DNA of 64,000 bases from positions 682,001 through 746,000 of the forward strand of contig NZ_QNQZ01000001.1 of assembly GCF_003390935.1 (NCBI RefSeq), given 5' to 3'. Below are positions 39,368 through 48,599 of the stretch, piece after piece. The translations under genes and the position numbers were made by a program. The notes under the pieces are model-generated. The model was not told where the DNA came from and did not search any database. It was given only the letters and a program-made list of their open reading frames with translations. Positions within the stretch are counted from its first letter, which is position 1; each line of letters opens with the position of its first letter. The DNA comes from Lewinella sp. IMCC34191 (GTDB lineage: Bacteria > Bacteroidota > Bacteroidia > Chitinophagales > Saprospiraceae).

Positions 39368-40231
39368 TTATTGGTTACACTGACCGCTAAGCTGAAAGTG
39401 TTTGTCGTCATCGCCGGTGGAACGGACGGATAAGCCCCCTAGTTTAGCAATGTCCCGGAGTACATCCGCCACGTTCTCGCTTTGGAAGCTTCCACTTACG
39501 GAGTAGTCACAGGATTTGTTGTCCTTCCACTGACAGACAATTCCCCAGTTGTCGGAGAAGTAGGTGAGAACTTCCGAAATCGGGGTATGGTCAAACTTAA
39601 GTAAGCCGGTGCGCCAGGCGTGGTGATTAAGGTTGGGTGCTTTTTCGTGTATCACCTCCTCGCCGGAAGCAATAGTGACGTATTCCATAGCTTGGACCGG
39701 AACGGATTTTCCCGCCGTGTTGACCAAGACCGATCCTTCACTTACTTCCACCTCCATGAGTCCGGAATCCGTGCGTAGGTTGAATGCGGTACCGGTAACG
39801 CGAACTTCATTCCCGCCGTTGCTAACTAGGAAAGGACGCGTAGCATCGTGACTCACTTTAAAGTACCCCTGGCCGGTAAGGTCGAGCGCGCGGTCGTGCT
39901 GATTAAAGCTTTCCGGGTGGTAGCTGAGGCTGCTTCCACGCTGGAGGGTTACCTGGCTGCCATCGGGGAGCGTGTACTCAGCCAGTGGCTGATCTTGATT
40001 AGAGAGGACGACGGTCTGCTCACCTCCGAATACGAACAGACCGGCAACGAGAAGTACGACGGCTGCGGCGGCTGCACCGATATAGCGATAGACCCCGGTG
40101 CGGCGAGTTTCCAGTTGGCGTACCGGAGTTATACGAGCGTGAAGCTGACGCAGACCGGCCTCTACATCGGGAGCGTAATCTTCCCGATAAACGGTAACCA
40201 TACGGTCTATTTCATGTTGGTCTAACTTCAT
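39368..40231 (-). CDS. FecR-family anti-sigma factor
   Basis: A 287-residue single-pass inner-membrane protein. A short cytoplasmic N-terminus is followed by a membrane helix (YIGAAAAAVVLLVAGLFVF) and a periplasmic FecR domain (YTLPDGSQVTLQRGSSLSY ... GQGYFKVSHDATRPFLV ... VTGTAFNLR). The C-terminal DUF4974 part reads LKFDHTPISEVLTYFSDNWG. It relays a signal from the receptor STN domain to the FecI-type sigma factor at 40349. It is preceded on the minus strand by an exact -7 element TACCTTTG (40278-40271), so it can be transcribed apart from the sigma gene. Confidence 0.93.
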   Translation of the reverse strand: MKLDQHEIDRMVTVYREDYAPDVEAGLRQLHARITPVRQLETRRTGVYRYIGAAAAAVVLLVAGLFVFGGEQTVVLSNQDQPLAEYTLPDGSQVTLQRGSSLSYHPESFNQHDRALDLTGQGYFKVSHDATRPFLVSNGGNEVRVTGTAFNLRTDSGLMEVEVSEGSVLVNTAGKSVPVQAMEYVTIASGEEVIHEKAPNLNHHAWRTGLLKFDHTPISEVLTYFSDNWGIVCQWKDNKSCDYSVSGSFQSENVADVLRDIAKLGGLSVRSTGDDDKHFQLSGQCNQ

Positions 40232-40270
40232 TGGGACGTTGCGTGAGTGTTAGCTTCGTCAGTATGACCC

Positions 40271-40278
40271 CAAAGGTA
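40271..40278 (-). promoter_or_regulatory. Bacteroidota -7 element TACCTTTG before fecR-TonB receptor operon
   Basis: The minus strand reads TACCTTTG, an exact TAnnTTTG match, 40 bp before the FecR ATG. No matching -33 is seen. It likely drives FecR, the receptor and DUF4249 separately from the sigma gene. Confidence 0.5.
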
Positions 40279-40348
40279 GTCTCCACCCCCTAAGGGAAAA
40301 GGGCTTAATCGTGGATTTTCGTCCGTCGGCTGACGCCTGGTGACCAAT

Positions 40349-40930
40349 TCAACCATGTAAAAGGTATATCAAAGTGAGGAAACCTGCCAAATAGTGTCGT
40401 AAAAATTTATAGGCGCGTGTCATCTGGTTTTCGACGGTCTTGACCGATATGCCCAATCCTTCGGCAATCTCCCGGTTACTCATCTCTTCGAGTTTGCTCA
40501 TCACGAAAACCAACCGGCACCGTTCGGGAAGTCGATCGATAGCGTCGTTGATGCGCTGCTGCAATTCCTCATTCTCCAAGGCGGCTCCGGGTTGAAGCGA
40601 TTGGTCGGCTGCCGTTTCGGGTAATTCGCCGTCGCCTACCGGAATCCTTTTCTGATCGCGTAGATAATTCAGACTTCGGTTGCGCACCGCCGTGCGTAGA
40701 TAGGGACCTACGGAGGTAGTATCGGCGGGCAGACTTTTCCGCTTCGTCCACATGAGTGCAAAAAAGTCCTGTACGATATCCTCTGCCGCTGCGGAGTCCT
40801 GAACGAGTCGAATGGACGTCCGGCAGAGCGACGCGTAGTACCGTCGAAACAGCTCGTCCAGTGCCGTTGATTCTCCGCCCCGCAGGGCATCAAATAGCTC
40901 GGTGTCGGTGAAGGAAGGGGAGACGGACAT
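40349..40930 (-). CDS. FecI-like ECF sigma factor
   Basis: A 193-residue ECF sigma factor. Region 2 has LDELFRRYYASLCRTSIRLV ... AEDIVQDFFALMW and YLRTAVRNRSLNYLRD. Region 4 has LPERCRLVFVMSKLEEMSNREIAEGLGISVKTVENQMTRA. The start at 40930 (MSVSPSFTD) is preferred because the open frame to 41068 adds 46 unlikely residues. It should be held by the FecR protein and released when the receptor binds its ligand. A gap of 117 bp with its own -7 element separates it from fecR. Divergent from the AGCS symporter gene. Confidence 0.9.
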   Translation of the reverse strand: MSVSPSFTDTELFDALRGGESTALDELFRRYYASLCRTSIRLVQDSAAAEDIVQDFFALMWTKRKSLPADTTSVGPYLRTAVRNRSLNYLRDQKRIPVGDGELPETAADQSLQPGAALENEELQQRINDAIDRLPERCRLVFVMSKLEEMSNREIAEGLGISVKTVENQMTRAYKFLRHYLAGFLTLIYLLHG

Positions 40931-40950
40931 AGGCGGAAGGTGTAAGGTAG

Positions 40951-40980
40951 TACATCTACGGAAAAACCACCCGTGTGGGT
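40951..40980 (-). promoter_or_regulatory. Candidate autoregulatory promoter of the FecI-like sigma gene
   Basis: Upstream of the ATG at 40930 the minus strand has GGGTGGTTTTTCC followed by GTAGATGTA. A dyad ACCC-GTGT-GGGT overlaps it at 40969-40980. As I recall, a GGGT plus T-run layout is common in front of Bacteroidota FecI-type sigma genes. This is a pattern call from memory, not a computed match. Confidence 0.3.
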
Positions 40981-41090
40981 ACAGGAGGGTCAAAAGTGGC
41001 GACCGAAGGTTTGCCCGGGCTTCAAATAAGCCTTCCGAAATGGCTTTCAAAAAGTACTTACCTTGCAATTTTTAACAACCCCACTCCCCA

Positions 41091-42662
41091 ATGGCGAAAC
41101 GCGTACACTTACTACTGTCGGCCTTCCTGCTTCCCCTTTTGATGTTTGCCCAGGAAAGCGATGGACAGGGAACGACTGGCACGACGATCGACGAGCGAAT
41201 TCAGTCAGTTTTTGAGCCCGTCACCGCTTTTGTCGAATCAGTCGTCTTCTTTACGGTGCCGATAGGAAAATTCGACATTCCCTTCGTCATTCCGTGGTTA
41301 ATCATTGGGGCTACCGTATTTACGGTGTACATGGGGTTCATCAATATCCGGGGCTTCAAGCACGCACTGGATGTCGTCCGCGGGAAATTTGATGATCCTG
41401 ACGACCAGGGGGAAGTATCCCACTTTCAAGCCCTCACGGCGGCTCTGTCCGGAACAGTGGGAGTAGGAAATATCGCCGGCGTTGCATTTGCCGTCGCACT
41501 AGGCGGACCCGGGGCTACCTTCTGGATGATTATTGCCGGATTGTTGGGAATGACGTCCAAATTCGTAGAGTGCTCGTTAGGCCTTATGTACCGGGACGTA
41601 CACGCCGACGGCTCCGTGTCAGGCGGACCGATGTATTACCTGGACCGTGGACTCAAGGAAAAAGGACCCGGTTGGGCCATTCTTGGAAAAATCCTGGCGG
41701 GCGCATTCGCGATTGCCTGTGTAGGTGGCAGCTTGGGTGGCGGAAACATGGTTCAGATCAACCAGGCAACTCAGCAGCTGACGGAGGTTACCGGTGGGGT
41801 AGACAGCATCTTCTATGAGCGGGGCTGGATTTTTGGTGTCGTGATGGCAATCACGGTCGGCTTGATCATCCTCGGCGGTATCAAAAGCATCGCTAAGGTG
41901 ACGGACAAAGTGGTCCCCTTTATGGTAGGCATTTACGTCGTTGCCACCCTGGTAGTTCTCGGCTACCACATTGCCGATATCCCGGCTGCCTTTGGAACCA
42001 TTCTGAGTGGCGCCTTCAACGCTGATGCGCTCTACGGCGGGTTCATCGGTGTACTGATTCAGGGGTTCCGGAGAGCCGCCTTTAGTAATGAGGCCGGTAT
42101 CGGATCCGCTTCTATTGCGCACTCCGCGGCGAAAACGGACGAACCGATCAGTGAAGGTATCGTGGCTTTGCTCGAGCCCTTCATCGATACGGTAGTGATT
42201 TGTACCATGACCGCCCTCGTAATCATCATCACGAATTACGGAGGCTACGGCGCCGAAACCGCCTTCGCCAATAAAGTCTCGGGTACGGTAGGCGACATCA
42301 CCCTTACCTCCGCCGCCTTCGAAACCGTCATCAGCTGGTTCCCGACCGTGTTGAGCATTGCGGTAATCCTCTTCGCTTTATCCACCATGATCAGCTGGTC
42401 TTACTACGGGCTGAAGGCGTGGACCTATCTCTTCGGCGAATCGAGGTTGAACGAGGCGATCTACAAATTGCTTTTCTGCGTATTTGTCATTATCGGCTCG
42501 GCGATCTCCGCGTCAGCGGTATTTGGTTTCGGGGATGCGATGATCTTCGCCATGTGTTTCCCGAACGTCGCCGGTCTGTTCATTCTGATGCCAAATGTCC
42601 GCCGTGCCCTGCAGGACTACCTCCACCGGGTACGGACCGGTGAGATCACCCGCTTCGAGTAG
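41091..42662 (+). CDS. Alanine/glycine:cation symporter (AGCS family)
   Basis: A 523-residue polytopic transporter. Family motifs include [62 protein letters not shown] and [19 protein letters not shown]. It imports alanine or glycine with sodium. It has an N-terminal extension with a signal-like hydrophobic stretch ([15 protein letters not shown]), as is common in this phylum. A -7-like TACCTTGC is at 41059-41066. It ends at a strong bidirectional terminator (42682-42717). Confidence 0.93.
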   Translation: MAKRVHLLLSAFLLPLLMFAQESDGQGTTGTTIDERIQSVFEPVTAFVESVVFFTVPIGKFDIPFVIPWLIIGATVFTVYMGFINIRGFKHALDVVRGKFDDPDDQGEVSHFQALTAALSGTVGVGNIAGVAFAVALGGPGATFWMIIAGLLGMTSKFVECSLGLMYRDVHADGSVSGGPMYYLDRGLKEKGPGWAILGKILAGAFAIACVGGSLGGGNMVQINQATQQLTEVTGGVDSIFYERGWIFGVVMAITVGLIILGGIKSIAKVTDKVVPFMVGIYVVATLVVLGYHIADIPAAFGTILSGAFNADALYGGFIGVLIQGFRRAAFSNEAGIGSASIAHSAAKTDEPISEGIVALLEPFIDTVVICTMTALVIIITNYGGYGAETAFANKVSGTVGDITLTSAAFETVISWFPTVLSIAVILFALSTMISWSYYGLKAWTYLFGESRLNEAIYKLLFCVFVIIGSAISASAVFGFGDAMIFAMCFPNVAGLFILMPNVRRALQDYLHRVRTGEITRFE

Positions 42663-42681
42663 GTTGGATAATTAGCAAAGA

Positions 42682-42717
42682 AAAAGGCCCCGATGCTGAA
42701 GAGCATCGGGGCCTTTT
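42682..42717. terminator. Bidirectional terminator between the AGCS symporter and a lipoprotein gene
   Basis: A perfect 16-bp stem (AAAAGGCCCCGATGCT and its complement) surrounds a GAAG loop, with A and T runs at its two ends. It therefore serves both the plus-strand symporter gene and the minus-strand lipoprotein gene converging on it. Confidence 0.92.
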
Positions 42718-42737
42718 CTATACTACGCCTGTTAATT

Positions 42738-43559
42738 TTACTTCCGCGACTCCTCCATCGGGTCGGCCTCCAGGGTGAACGTCCGGCGTACCGGATTGAG
42801 TGGCGTATCGACGATGCTATCCCCTTGCATGAGGGTCAGCGTGACGGTGTTTTCGCCCATCGGTAAGTTCTCCAGATAGTAAGGCTTCCACTCATCGATC
42901 ATGAATTCCTTGCCGTTCACGGTCGCCATCACGGTATAGTCGTCGCCAATAGTGGCATTGACGGGGTAGAAATCCAGCATGACGTTTTCCGTTTCCTTCT
43001 GTCCTACGTAGGTACCCTTCGGCCGGCTATAGAACAGCATGGGCTCGGTAATTTCCTCCGTACTGCTGAAGCTCCCGTTGGATACATTGACCTTTACCGC
43101 ACGGTGTGCTTCCGGGGTCTTGATGGATTCGTGGTAGCTGCGACTCAGAAAGGTGAGGATATGGTGCTCCCCATCCTGAACGGGTTGGTCGAAGCTGGGC
43201 TCGTACTTAGCGATGTACGGCTCGTTATCGATGATTAGGTGCACGTGTTGGCCCTGTGCGGAGTTGGCACACATCAGGTCATCGGCATCGTCCGTAATCT
43301 TGCCGAAGGTGTAGCCGCTGACGTCGTAGCTGAAGGTGCCACCATTGTAAGACCAGTCGTCGATGCTGGCGTTGGGAAATCCTTCGGTGGCCGGCATGTC
43401 CGTCAGTTCGATATTTTCGTTGTTCGGGTTACCGTCGCCGATCAGCGTACCGTCTTCTTCCTCGACGCCACCCTGGTCCATTTCGGTCTCCTTCGTATCT
43501 CCACCGCAGGCAAAGAACAGCAGTAAGCAGAGGATTAGTAATGGGTGTAAGCTCTTCAT
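42738..43559 (-). CDS. Lipoprotein of unknown function
   Basis: A 273-residue lipoprotein (signal ending LLFFAC, Cys18) with an acidic linker (TEMDQGGVEEEDGTLIGDG) and two beta-rich halves. The first has GQHVHLIIDNEPYIAKYEP and GEHHILTFLSRSYHESIK; the second has VMATVNGKEFMIDEWKPYYLENLPMGENTVTL. The HVHLIIDN and LSRSYHES phrases resemble small Bacteroidota proteins sometimes labelled phosphopeptide-binding, but I cannot confirm that. It is divergent from copA with 73 bp between starts and convergent with the AGCS symporter. No function is assigned. Confidence 0.65.
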   Translation of the reverse strand: MKSLHPLLILCLLLFFACGGDTKETEMDQGGVEEEDGTLIGDGNPNNENIELTDMPATEGFPNASIDDWSYNGGTFSYDVSGYTFGKITDDADDLMCANSAQGQHVHLIIDNEPYIAKYEPSFDQPVQDGEHHILTFLSRSYHESIKTPEAHRAVKVNVSNGSFSSTEEITEPMLFYSRPKGTYVGQKETENVMLDFYPVNATIGDDYTVMATVNGKEFMIDEWKPYYLENLPMGENTVTLTLMQGDSIVDTPLNPVRRTFTLEADPMEESRK

Positions 43560-43632
43560 ATGGTTCTGTTTAGGTTAACTGTTTTGTCCTTCAGGACGTT
43601 ACCTTAAGAAGTGTATTAAAGCCCTTAGGTTC

Positions 43633-45753
43633 GTGACGAAACGCGCAGATATAGTAGAATTGGAAGTAACCGGCATGGATTGTAACAACTGTGCCATGTC
43701 GATCCAGCGCTTCCTCGAGCGTAAAGGACTTGAAGACGTGATGGTCAATTTCCAAACCCGCGAAGTACGTTACCGACCCGTTGACGGTGCCGCCGACGCG
43801 GCCGAAATTCAGTCCGGTATCGAACGCCTCGGCTATACGGTAGTAAACGGTGTCGAAGCTCCGGACTCCACACGAAAAGGCTTTACCCTCACCGCCAGGC
43901 AACGCCTCATTTTCTGCGCGCTCTTCACCTTACCCCTGCTGCTAAGCCATCTACTAATGGTGGCCGGCATTGCCACGCCCCTGGACAATGGCTGGTGGCA
44001 ATTTGCCCTGGCGTTGCCGGTTTACCTGGTCGGCGGACTCCATTTTGGTCGTTCCGCCTTATCCGGACTGCGGGAACGGATGCTCAACATGGATGTACTC
44101 ATATTTTTGGGTGCGACCGCAGCCTTCGTTTATAGCCTGATCGGTTTGTACTGGCAGGATCCGGCCTATTATTTCTTTGAAACCGCCGCCACTATTATCA
44201 CGCTTGTCCTGGTCGGCAACTGGTTGGAGGCACGTGCCGTTGAGCGCACTACGACGGCCATTTCCGCCCTCTCGGAATTGAAGGAAGATCAGGCCACGGT
44301 CGTCATGCCGAGTGGAGCGCTGGTTAGCCTACCGGTCGAGGATGTAAAGCCCGGTTATTTGGTACGGGCAAATACGGGCGATAAGATTGCGCTGGATGGC
44401 ACCGTCTCGCAGGGCGCCGTCAGTGTCAACGAGGCCATGTTGACCGGAGAAAGTCTCCCGGTGGAGAAGGCCAAGGGAGATCGCGTACTCGGGGGAAGCA
44501 TCGTGGTCGCCGGGCAGACGACCTACCGCGTCACCGAAACCTACCGCGATGGAACGCTGGCCCGCATCATTGAACTGGTCAAAACGGCACAGGCGGACAA
44601 GCCGGATATTCAGCGTCTGGCCGATCGCATCAGTGCCATTTTCGTTCCGGTAGTGATCGTTATCAGTCTGCTTACATTTCTCGTAGGCTGGGCAACGGGC
44701 TATGCAACCGCAACGCAGGCGCTCATGAATGCCATTGCCGTTCTGCTCATTTCCTGTCCTTGTGCTATGGGGTTGGCCACGCCCACCGCGGTAATGGTAG
44801 GCGTCGGACGACTGGCGCGCTTAGGTGTAATGATCCGGGGGGGAAGTACGGTTGAGCGCTTCGCAGACGTATCGCGCATCGTCTTCGACAAAACCGGCAC
44901 CCTGACCACCGGTAAATTGGATATCGGGACCTTCGGGGTAGCTGAAGGATATGACGCGCGGATTGTCCGCCGCCTTATATTCGAAATGGAAGCTTACAGC
45001 TCCCATCCCATCGCCGGCTCGATTCGCGACTATCTCTGGAAGACCAAGATGGTCGATGACAGCGAAGAAGCCTACCAGGATTTTGCCGGTAAGTTGGAAG
45101 TAACCGAAACGGCCGGACTCGGTCTCCAATCCGGAGATTTTTATCTAGGTACTGCGCGGGGTGAGGTAGATGGTGCCGATGTTCTACTCAAAAAAGGGGA
45201 GCAGGTCCTCGCCTGGTTCACCCTGGTGGACGAGGTGCGACCCGGTGCCGCCGACACGATTCGGCAACTCCATGAACGGGGACTGCGCACTGCTTTACTC
45301 ACCGGGGACCGGGAAGAGAAAGCCATACGGGTTGCAAAGGAAGTAGGCATAGATGAAGTGTATTCAGGTTTTCTTCCCGAACAGAAGCTGTCCAAAATTT
45401 CGGAATTGAGCGAGCAGCAGTCCACGGCAATGGTCGGGGACGGCATCAACGATGCGGCCGCACTTAGTCGGGCAAACCTCGGCATCAGTTTGGGTGGGGC
45501 AAGCGCCGCCGCGCTTGATGCCGCGCAGATCGTCTTGATGCGCGACGATCTGTCCCTTCTGGTGGAGGGCCGCCGCGTGGCGGAGTTAACCGTCAAGACC
45601 ATTCGGGAAAGCCTGTTCTGGGCTTTTAGCTATAACCTCGTTGCTATACCGCTAGCGGCGCTTGGTTACCTCAATCCCATGTGGGCCGCACTCTTCATGG
45701 CCTTCTCGGATGTCGTGGTGATCGGAAATGCCATACGCCTAAAGCACCGCTAA
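43633..45753 (+). CDS. copA: Copper-type heavy-metal P1B ATPase
   Basis: A 706-residue P-type ATPase with one N-terminal HMA domain (GMDCNNC, Cys17 and Cys20). About eight membrane helices include the metal site SCPCAMG (Cys375-Pro-Cys377). The actuator has TGES, the phosphorylation motif DKTGT starts at Asp419, and the hinge GDGINDAAALS is at Asp603. CPC with one HMA points to monovalent copper or silver export. The start is GTG at 43633, 12 residues before the HMA motif. A short palindrome GTCCT-TC-AGGAC lies upstream at 43586-43597. Its stop overlaps the start of the radical SAM gene (TAATG). Confidence 0.92.
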   Translation: MTKRADIVELEVTGMDCNNCAMSIQRFLERKGLEDVMVNFQTREVRYRPVDGAADAAEIQSGIERLGYTVVNGVEAPDSTRKGFTLTARQRLIFCALFTLPLLLSHLLMVAGIATPLDNGWWQFALALPVYLVGGLHFGRSALSGLRERMLNMDVLIFLGATAAFVYSLIGLYWQDPAYYFFETAATIITLVLVGNWLEARAVERTTTAISALSELKEDQATVVMPSGALVSLPVEDVKPGYLVRANTGDKIALDGTVSQGAVSVNEAMLTGESLPVEKAKGDRVLGGSIVVAGQTTYRVTETYRDGTLARIIELVKTAQADKPDIQRLADRISAIFVPVVIVISLLTFLVGWATGYATATQALMNAIAVLLISCPCAMGLATPTAVMVGVGRLARLGVMIRGGSTVERFADVSRIVFDKTGTLTTGKLDIGTFGVAEGYDARIVRRLIFEMEAYSSHPIAGSIRDYLWKTKMVDDSEEAYQDFAGKLEVTETAGLGLQSGDFYLGTARGEVDGADVLLKKGEQVLAWFTLVDEVRPGAADTIRQLHERGLRTALLTGDREEKAIRVAKEVGIDEVYSGFLPEQKLSKISELSEQQSTAMVGDGINDAAALSRANLGISLGGASAAALDAAQIVLMRDDLSLLVEGRRVAELTVKTIRESLFWAFSYNLVAIPLAALGYLNPMWAALFMAFSDVVVIGNAIRLKHR

Positions 45754-46805
45754 TGGCTGACGCCCGACTGCCACACCGAAAGGGTAGGGGAGCCCAGATC
45801 AATACGCCCAATCCGTATCATCACCTGCGCTATGACGAGTTCCCAGACCCGGAGGATGAGTTACGCACCGAGTATATCCCGACCCATCCCAAAACCATCC
45901 TGAATAAGATTACCAGCCCGGACCTCGGTAACGGTTACGGATTGAATAGCTATCAGGGTTGCGAACACGGATGTGTGTACTGCTTTGCGCGAACGACGCA
46001 TACCTACTGGGGCTACAGCGCCGGACTAGACTTCGAAACGAAGGTGCTTTACAAGGAGGCAGCGCCCGAATTACTTCGGCAAGCCCTGAGGAAATCATCT
46101 TACGAACCCATGGCTATCATGATGTCGGGCAACACGGATAGTTACCAGCCGGCGGAAAAGCGATTTGAAATTACCCGCCGATGCCTGGAGGTGTTGTACG
46201 AATTCCGCCACCCGGTTGGTATTATCACGAAAAACAGCCTCGTCGTTCGTGACCTGGACTTACTACGCGAACTGGCTGCCGAGCAATTGGTGCATGTCTG
46301 CTTCAGTATCACAACGCTTCAGGAGCCGGTGCGCCGGATGCTGGAGCCGCGTACCGCCAGTATCCACCAGCGTTTTGAGGCGGTTCGGGTGCTCAGCGAG
46401 GCGGGTATTCCGGTGATGGTCAACATTGCCCCCGTAATTCCTGGTTTGACGGATCACGAAGTACTTGGTATTGCCAAGCGCGCGGCCGAAGCGGGAGCGC
46501 GAAGGATCGGGTACAATATCGTGCGCCTGAACGACGAGATTGCGGATATCTTCATTGATTGGGTACGGCGTACCTATCCGGATCGCGCCGACCGTATCCT
46601 GAATCGAATACGGGATTGTCGCGGTGGGGAATTAGGAGAAAAGCGTTTCGGTATCCGGCAGCACGGAGAGGGAGAGATCGCCACCATGATCCGCCAGCAA
46701 TACGAGTTGGCGAAGCGCAAATTTTTTCCCGAACCAATCGATTGGCCACCCTACAATTTCGAGCCCTTTCACCGTCGTCAACGCCCGCAGTTAAGTCTTT
46801 GGTGA
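45753..46805 (+). CDS. PA0069-family radical SAM protein
   Basis: A 350-residue radical SAM enzyme. The cluster motif is GCEHGCVYCFAR with Cys70, Cys74 and Cys77 (CxxxCxxC). The family phrases GRGAQINTPNPYH, SGNTDSYQPAEK and VMVNIAPVIPGLTDHE match the PA0069-like/SplB-related group. The reaction is not established for this group; DNA photoproduct repair has been suggested from its kinship with spore photoproduct lyase. The ATG at 45753 shares a base with the copA stop (TAATG), so the two are translationally coupled. Confidence 0.88.
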   Translation: MADARLPHRKGRGAQINTPNPYHHLRYDEFPDPEDELRTEYIPTHPKTILNKITSPDLGNGYGLNSYQGCEHGCVYCFARTTHTYWGYSAGLDFETKVLYKEAAPELLRQALRKSSYEPMAIMMSGNTDSYQPAEKRFEITRRCLEVLYEFRHPVGIITKNSLVVRDLDLLRELAAEQLVHVCFSITTLQEPVRRMLEPRTASIHQRFEAVRVLSEAGIPVMVNIAPVIPGLTDHEVLGIAKRAAEAGARRIGYNIVRLNDEIADIFIDWVRRTYPDRADRILNRIRDCRGGELGEKRFGIRQHGEGEIATMIRQQYELAKRKFFPEPIDWPPYNFEPFHRRQRPQLSLW

Positions 46806-46874
46806 AATCCAGTTGACGGTACGTACAATAAGCAACACACCGCCCGCTTTTAGTATAGGTTCAGCTTTCCCACT

Positions 46875-48599
46875 ATGTACAGAGCCCGATTATTGTTTTT
46901 CCTCCTCATTATTTTGCTAATGCTGCCGGAGCACGGTGAAGCGCAACGGCGAAGAAAGCGGAACGAGGAAGCCTGGCCGCCCGAAAGAGGCTACAGCCGC
47001 CTCTTTTTAGGTGGAGCCTTGCAGGATGTCTTCGAGCGCCACTACGACTTTTGCGGATTCACCAAGCCGGAGGGTCGCCGGGACTACACCCCCCCCACCA
47101 TAGAGAATTTTTTAGGCTCGCGCACGCTGCGCACCCGGGTGGAAAAAGCGAACATTAACGGTGGCGGTTTGCTTAGCTACGTTTTCTCCCAGCGGGAAAC
47201 CATGGCGAACTTCGACGACATTCGTTACAATCCCGTCAATCTGCTGTTCACCGAGGTGGAAGGCGTAGACCTGATGCCCCAACCCCGCGAGGGCTTCGAT
47301 GCCTTCGTCCTGACCAAGAATTGCGGTGGCTACCTGAAGGCCGCTCTGGATGTAGGCCTAAAACCACCTTACGCCGCCTTTGCCTCCGCGCTGGATACCG
47401 ATGCAAAACGAAACAGCAGCGTATTAGCCATGGCGGGCAGCTTTGAAAGCCCGCTTAGCGCAATGCTCGGAGCAAATGACGACCGCACCACCGAATTAAT
47501 GGCCCGCCTCTGGCAATTCTACCAGGAGCATCCTGAATATGGCGGGGAAGCCTATTATCTCCGCCAATTCGATGGCCTGGTGATTAAACACCTTACCGAC
47601 AGCCAGGAAATTATGGCCGCCGAGCAATCCGTCGGACTGAACGTGGCACTCCCTTTTACGGCCAAACTGGACGCGAGCCTGTCGCACCGCCGCGAAAATG
47701 AGAACAGTTTCTCGGCTACCGACTGGGAAACGATCGTCTACACCGATTTCGAAGGGCCGTATACCCGGGAAAAAATGTTTTACCGGCTTCCTGACCCGAA
47801 CGAAATCGCCGATTATTTCGCTAACCTTTCGGCCGTTGCCGAGCGGACCGTGCCACTGCGCGAGGCGGCCGCCCATCGCCATACCGTCGAAGTACCGGGA
47901 CTACCTGCTTCCATGGCGGGTGCCGGATGGCAGCTGCATAACGTTGGCAGTGGCGTTTACCAGGAACAGCCAAGCCTCGCCGTAGAAGCGGATAATGAGG
48001 GCCTGTCTTTTTCGGTGACCGGTTATACGGCGCCGGCCCTGTTTCAGGACCAAAAAATCGAGGCCGTGCCCGTGTCGTATGACCTTGTCCTGCCCGCTGC
48101 GGGTGGTGTCCCCGAATTGCGAATCCCGGTGTTGCAACGCATCGGCACCAGCGCGCATCCGCTCGTGAACCTGGTGGGTACCCGCTTCGAATTGCACCGT
48201 CGCAACAGCGGCCAGTATTCCTTTCAGTGGCACCTGACCATGAACATAGATGACACGGAAAATCCGCTGGACGCCCAGGGACAATTCGCGGCACATCGGT
48301 TGGTGGTGGGTGGACGGAACGGTACCTTGGACGCCACCATCGTAAAGGCGGAATACGACGAGCGCCGCGCCGTGCTGAACGTCACCCTCGAAAGCGAACG
48401 TAGCTGGCCGCTAAAGCTGATCGACGACCGGAATATGCGAACCTTCCCCGTGGAGGCGGAACTGGCGCTACCGGTAAAGGATGGCTACAGCGTTTGCCGC
48501 CGCCCCCTGAATGCCCGGCTTGCCGTCCCGCGTATCCGGGTGGAATCTATCTCGCCGATCCAGACTATCCCGCTGTCCCGGGGTCTTGAGCAAGGTTGA
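46875..48599 (+). CDS. Secreted protein of unknown family
   Basis: A 574-residue exported protein with signal MYRARLLFFLLIILLMLP (cleavage near GEAQ) and a basic patch RRRKRNEE right after it. The rest has no membrane segment. Residues about 30-290 mix helices and strands (FLGSRTLRTRVEKANINGGGLL, LNVALPFTAKLDASLSHRRE). The C-terminal half looks like beta-sandwich repeats (FELHRRNSGQYSFQWHLTMNIDD, LNVTLESERSWPLKL). I do not recognise the family. It overlaps the 3' end of the convergent OmpA gene by 35 bp. Open and intact, so a real gene. Confidence 0.7.
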   Translation: MYRARLLFFLLIILLMLPEHGEAQRRRKRNEEAWPPERGYSRLFLGGALQDVFERHYDFCGFTKPEGRRDYTPPTIENFLGSRTLRTRVEKANINGGGLLSYVFSQRETMANFDDIRYNPVNLLFTEVEGVDLMPQPREGFDAFVLTKNCGGYLKAALDVGLKPPYAAFASALDTDAKRNSSVLAMAGSFESPLSAMLGANDDRTTELMARLWQFYQEHPEYGGEAYYLRQFDGLVIKHLTDSQEIMAAEQSVGLNVALPFTAKLDASLSHRRENENSFSATDWETIVYTDFEGPYTREKMFYRLPDPNEIADYFANLSAVAERTVPLREAAAHRHTVEVPGLPASMAGAGWQLHNVGSGVYQEQPSLAVEADNEGLSFSVTGYTAPALFQDQKIEAVPVSYDLVLPAAGGVPELRIPVLQRIGTSAHPLVNLVGTRFELHRRNSGQYSFQWHLTMNIDDTENPLDAQGQFAAHRLVVGGRNGTLDATIVKAEYDERRAVLNVTLESERSWPLKLIDDRNMRTFPVEAELALPVKDGYSVCRRPLNARLAVPRIRVESISPIQTIPLSRGLEQG

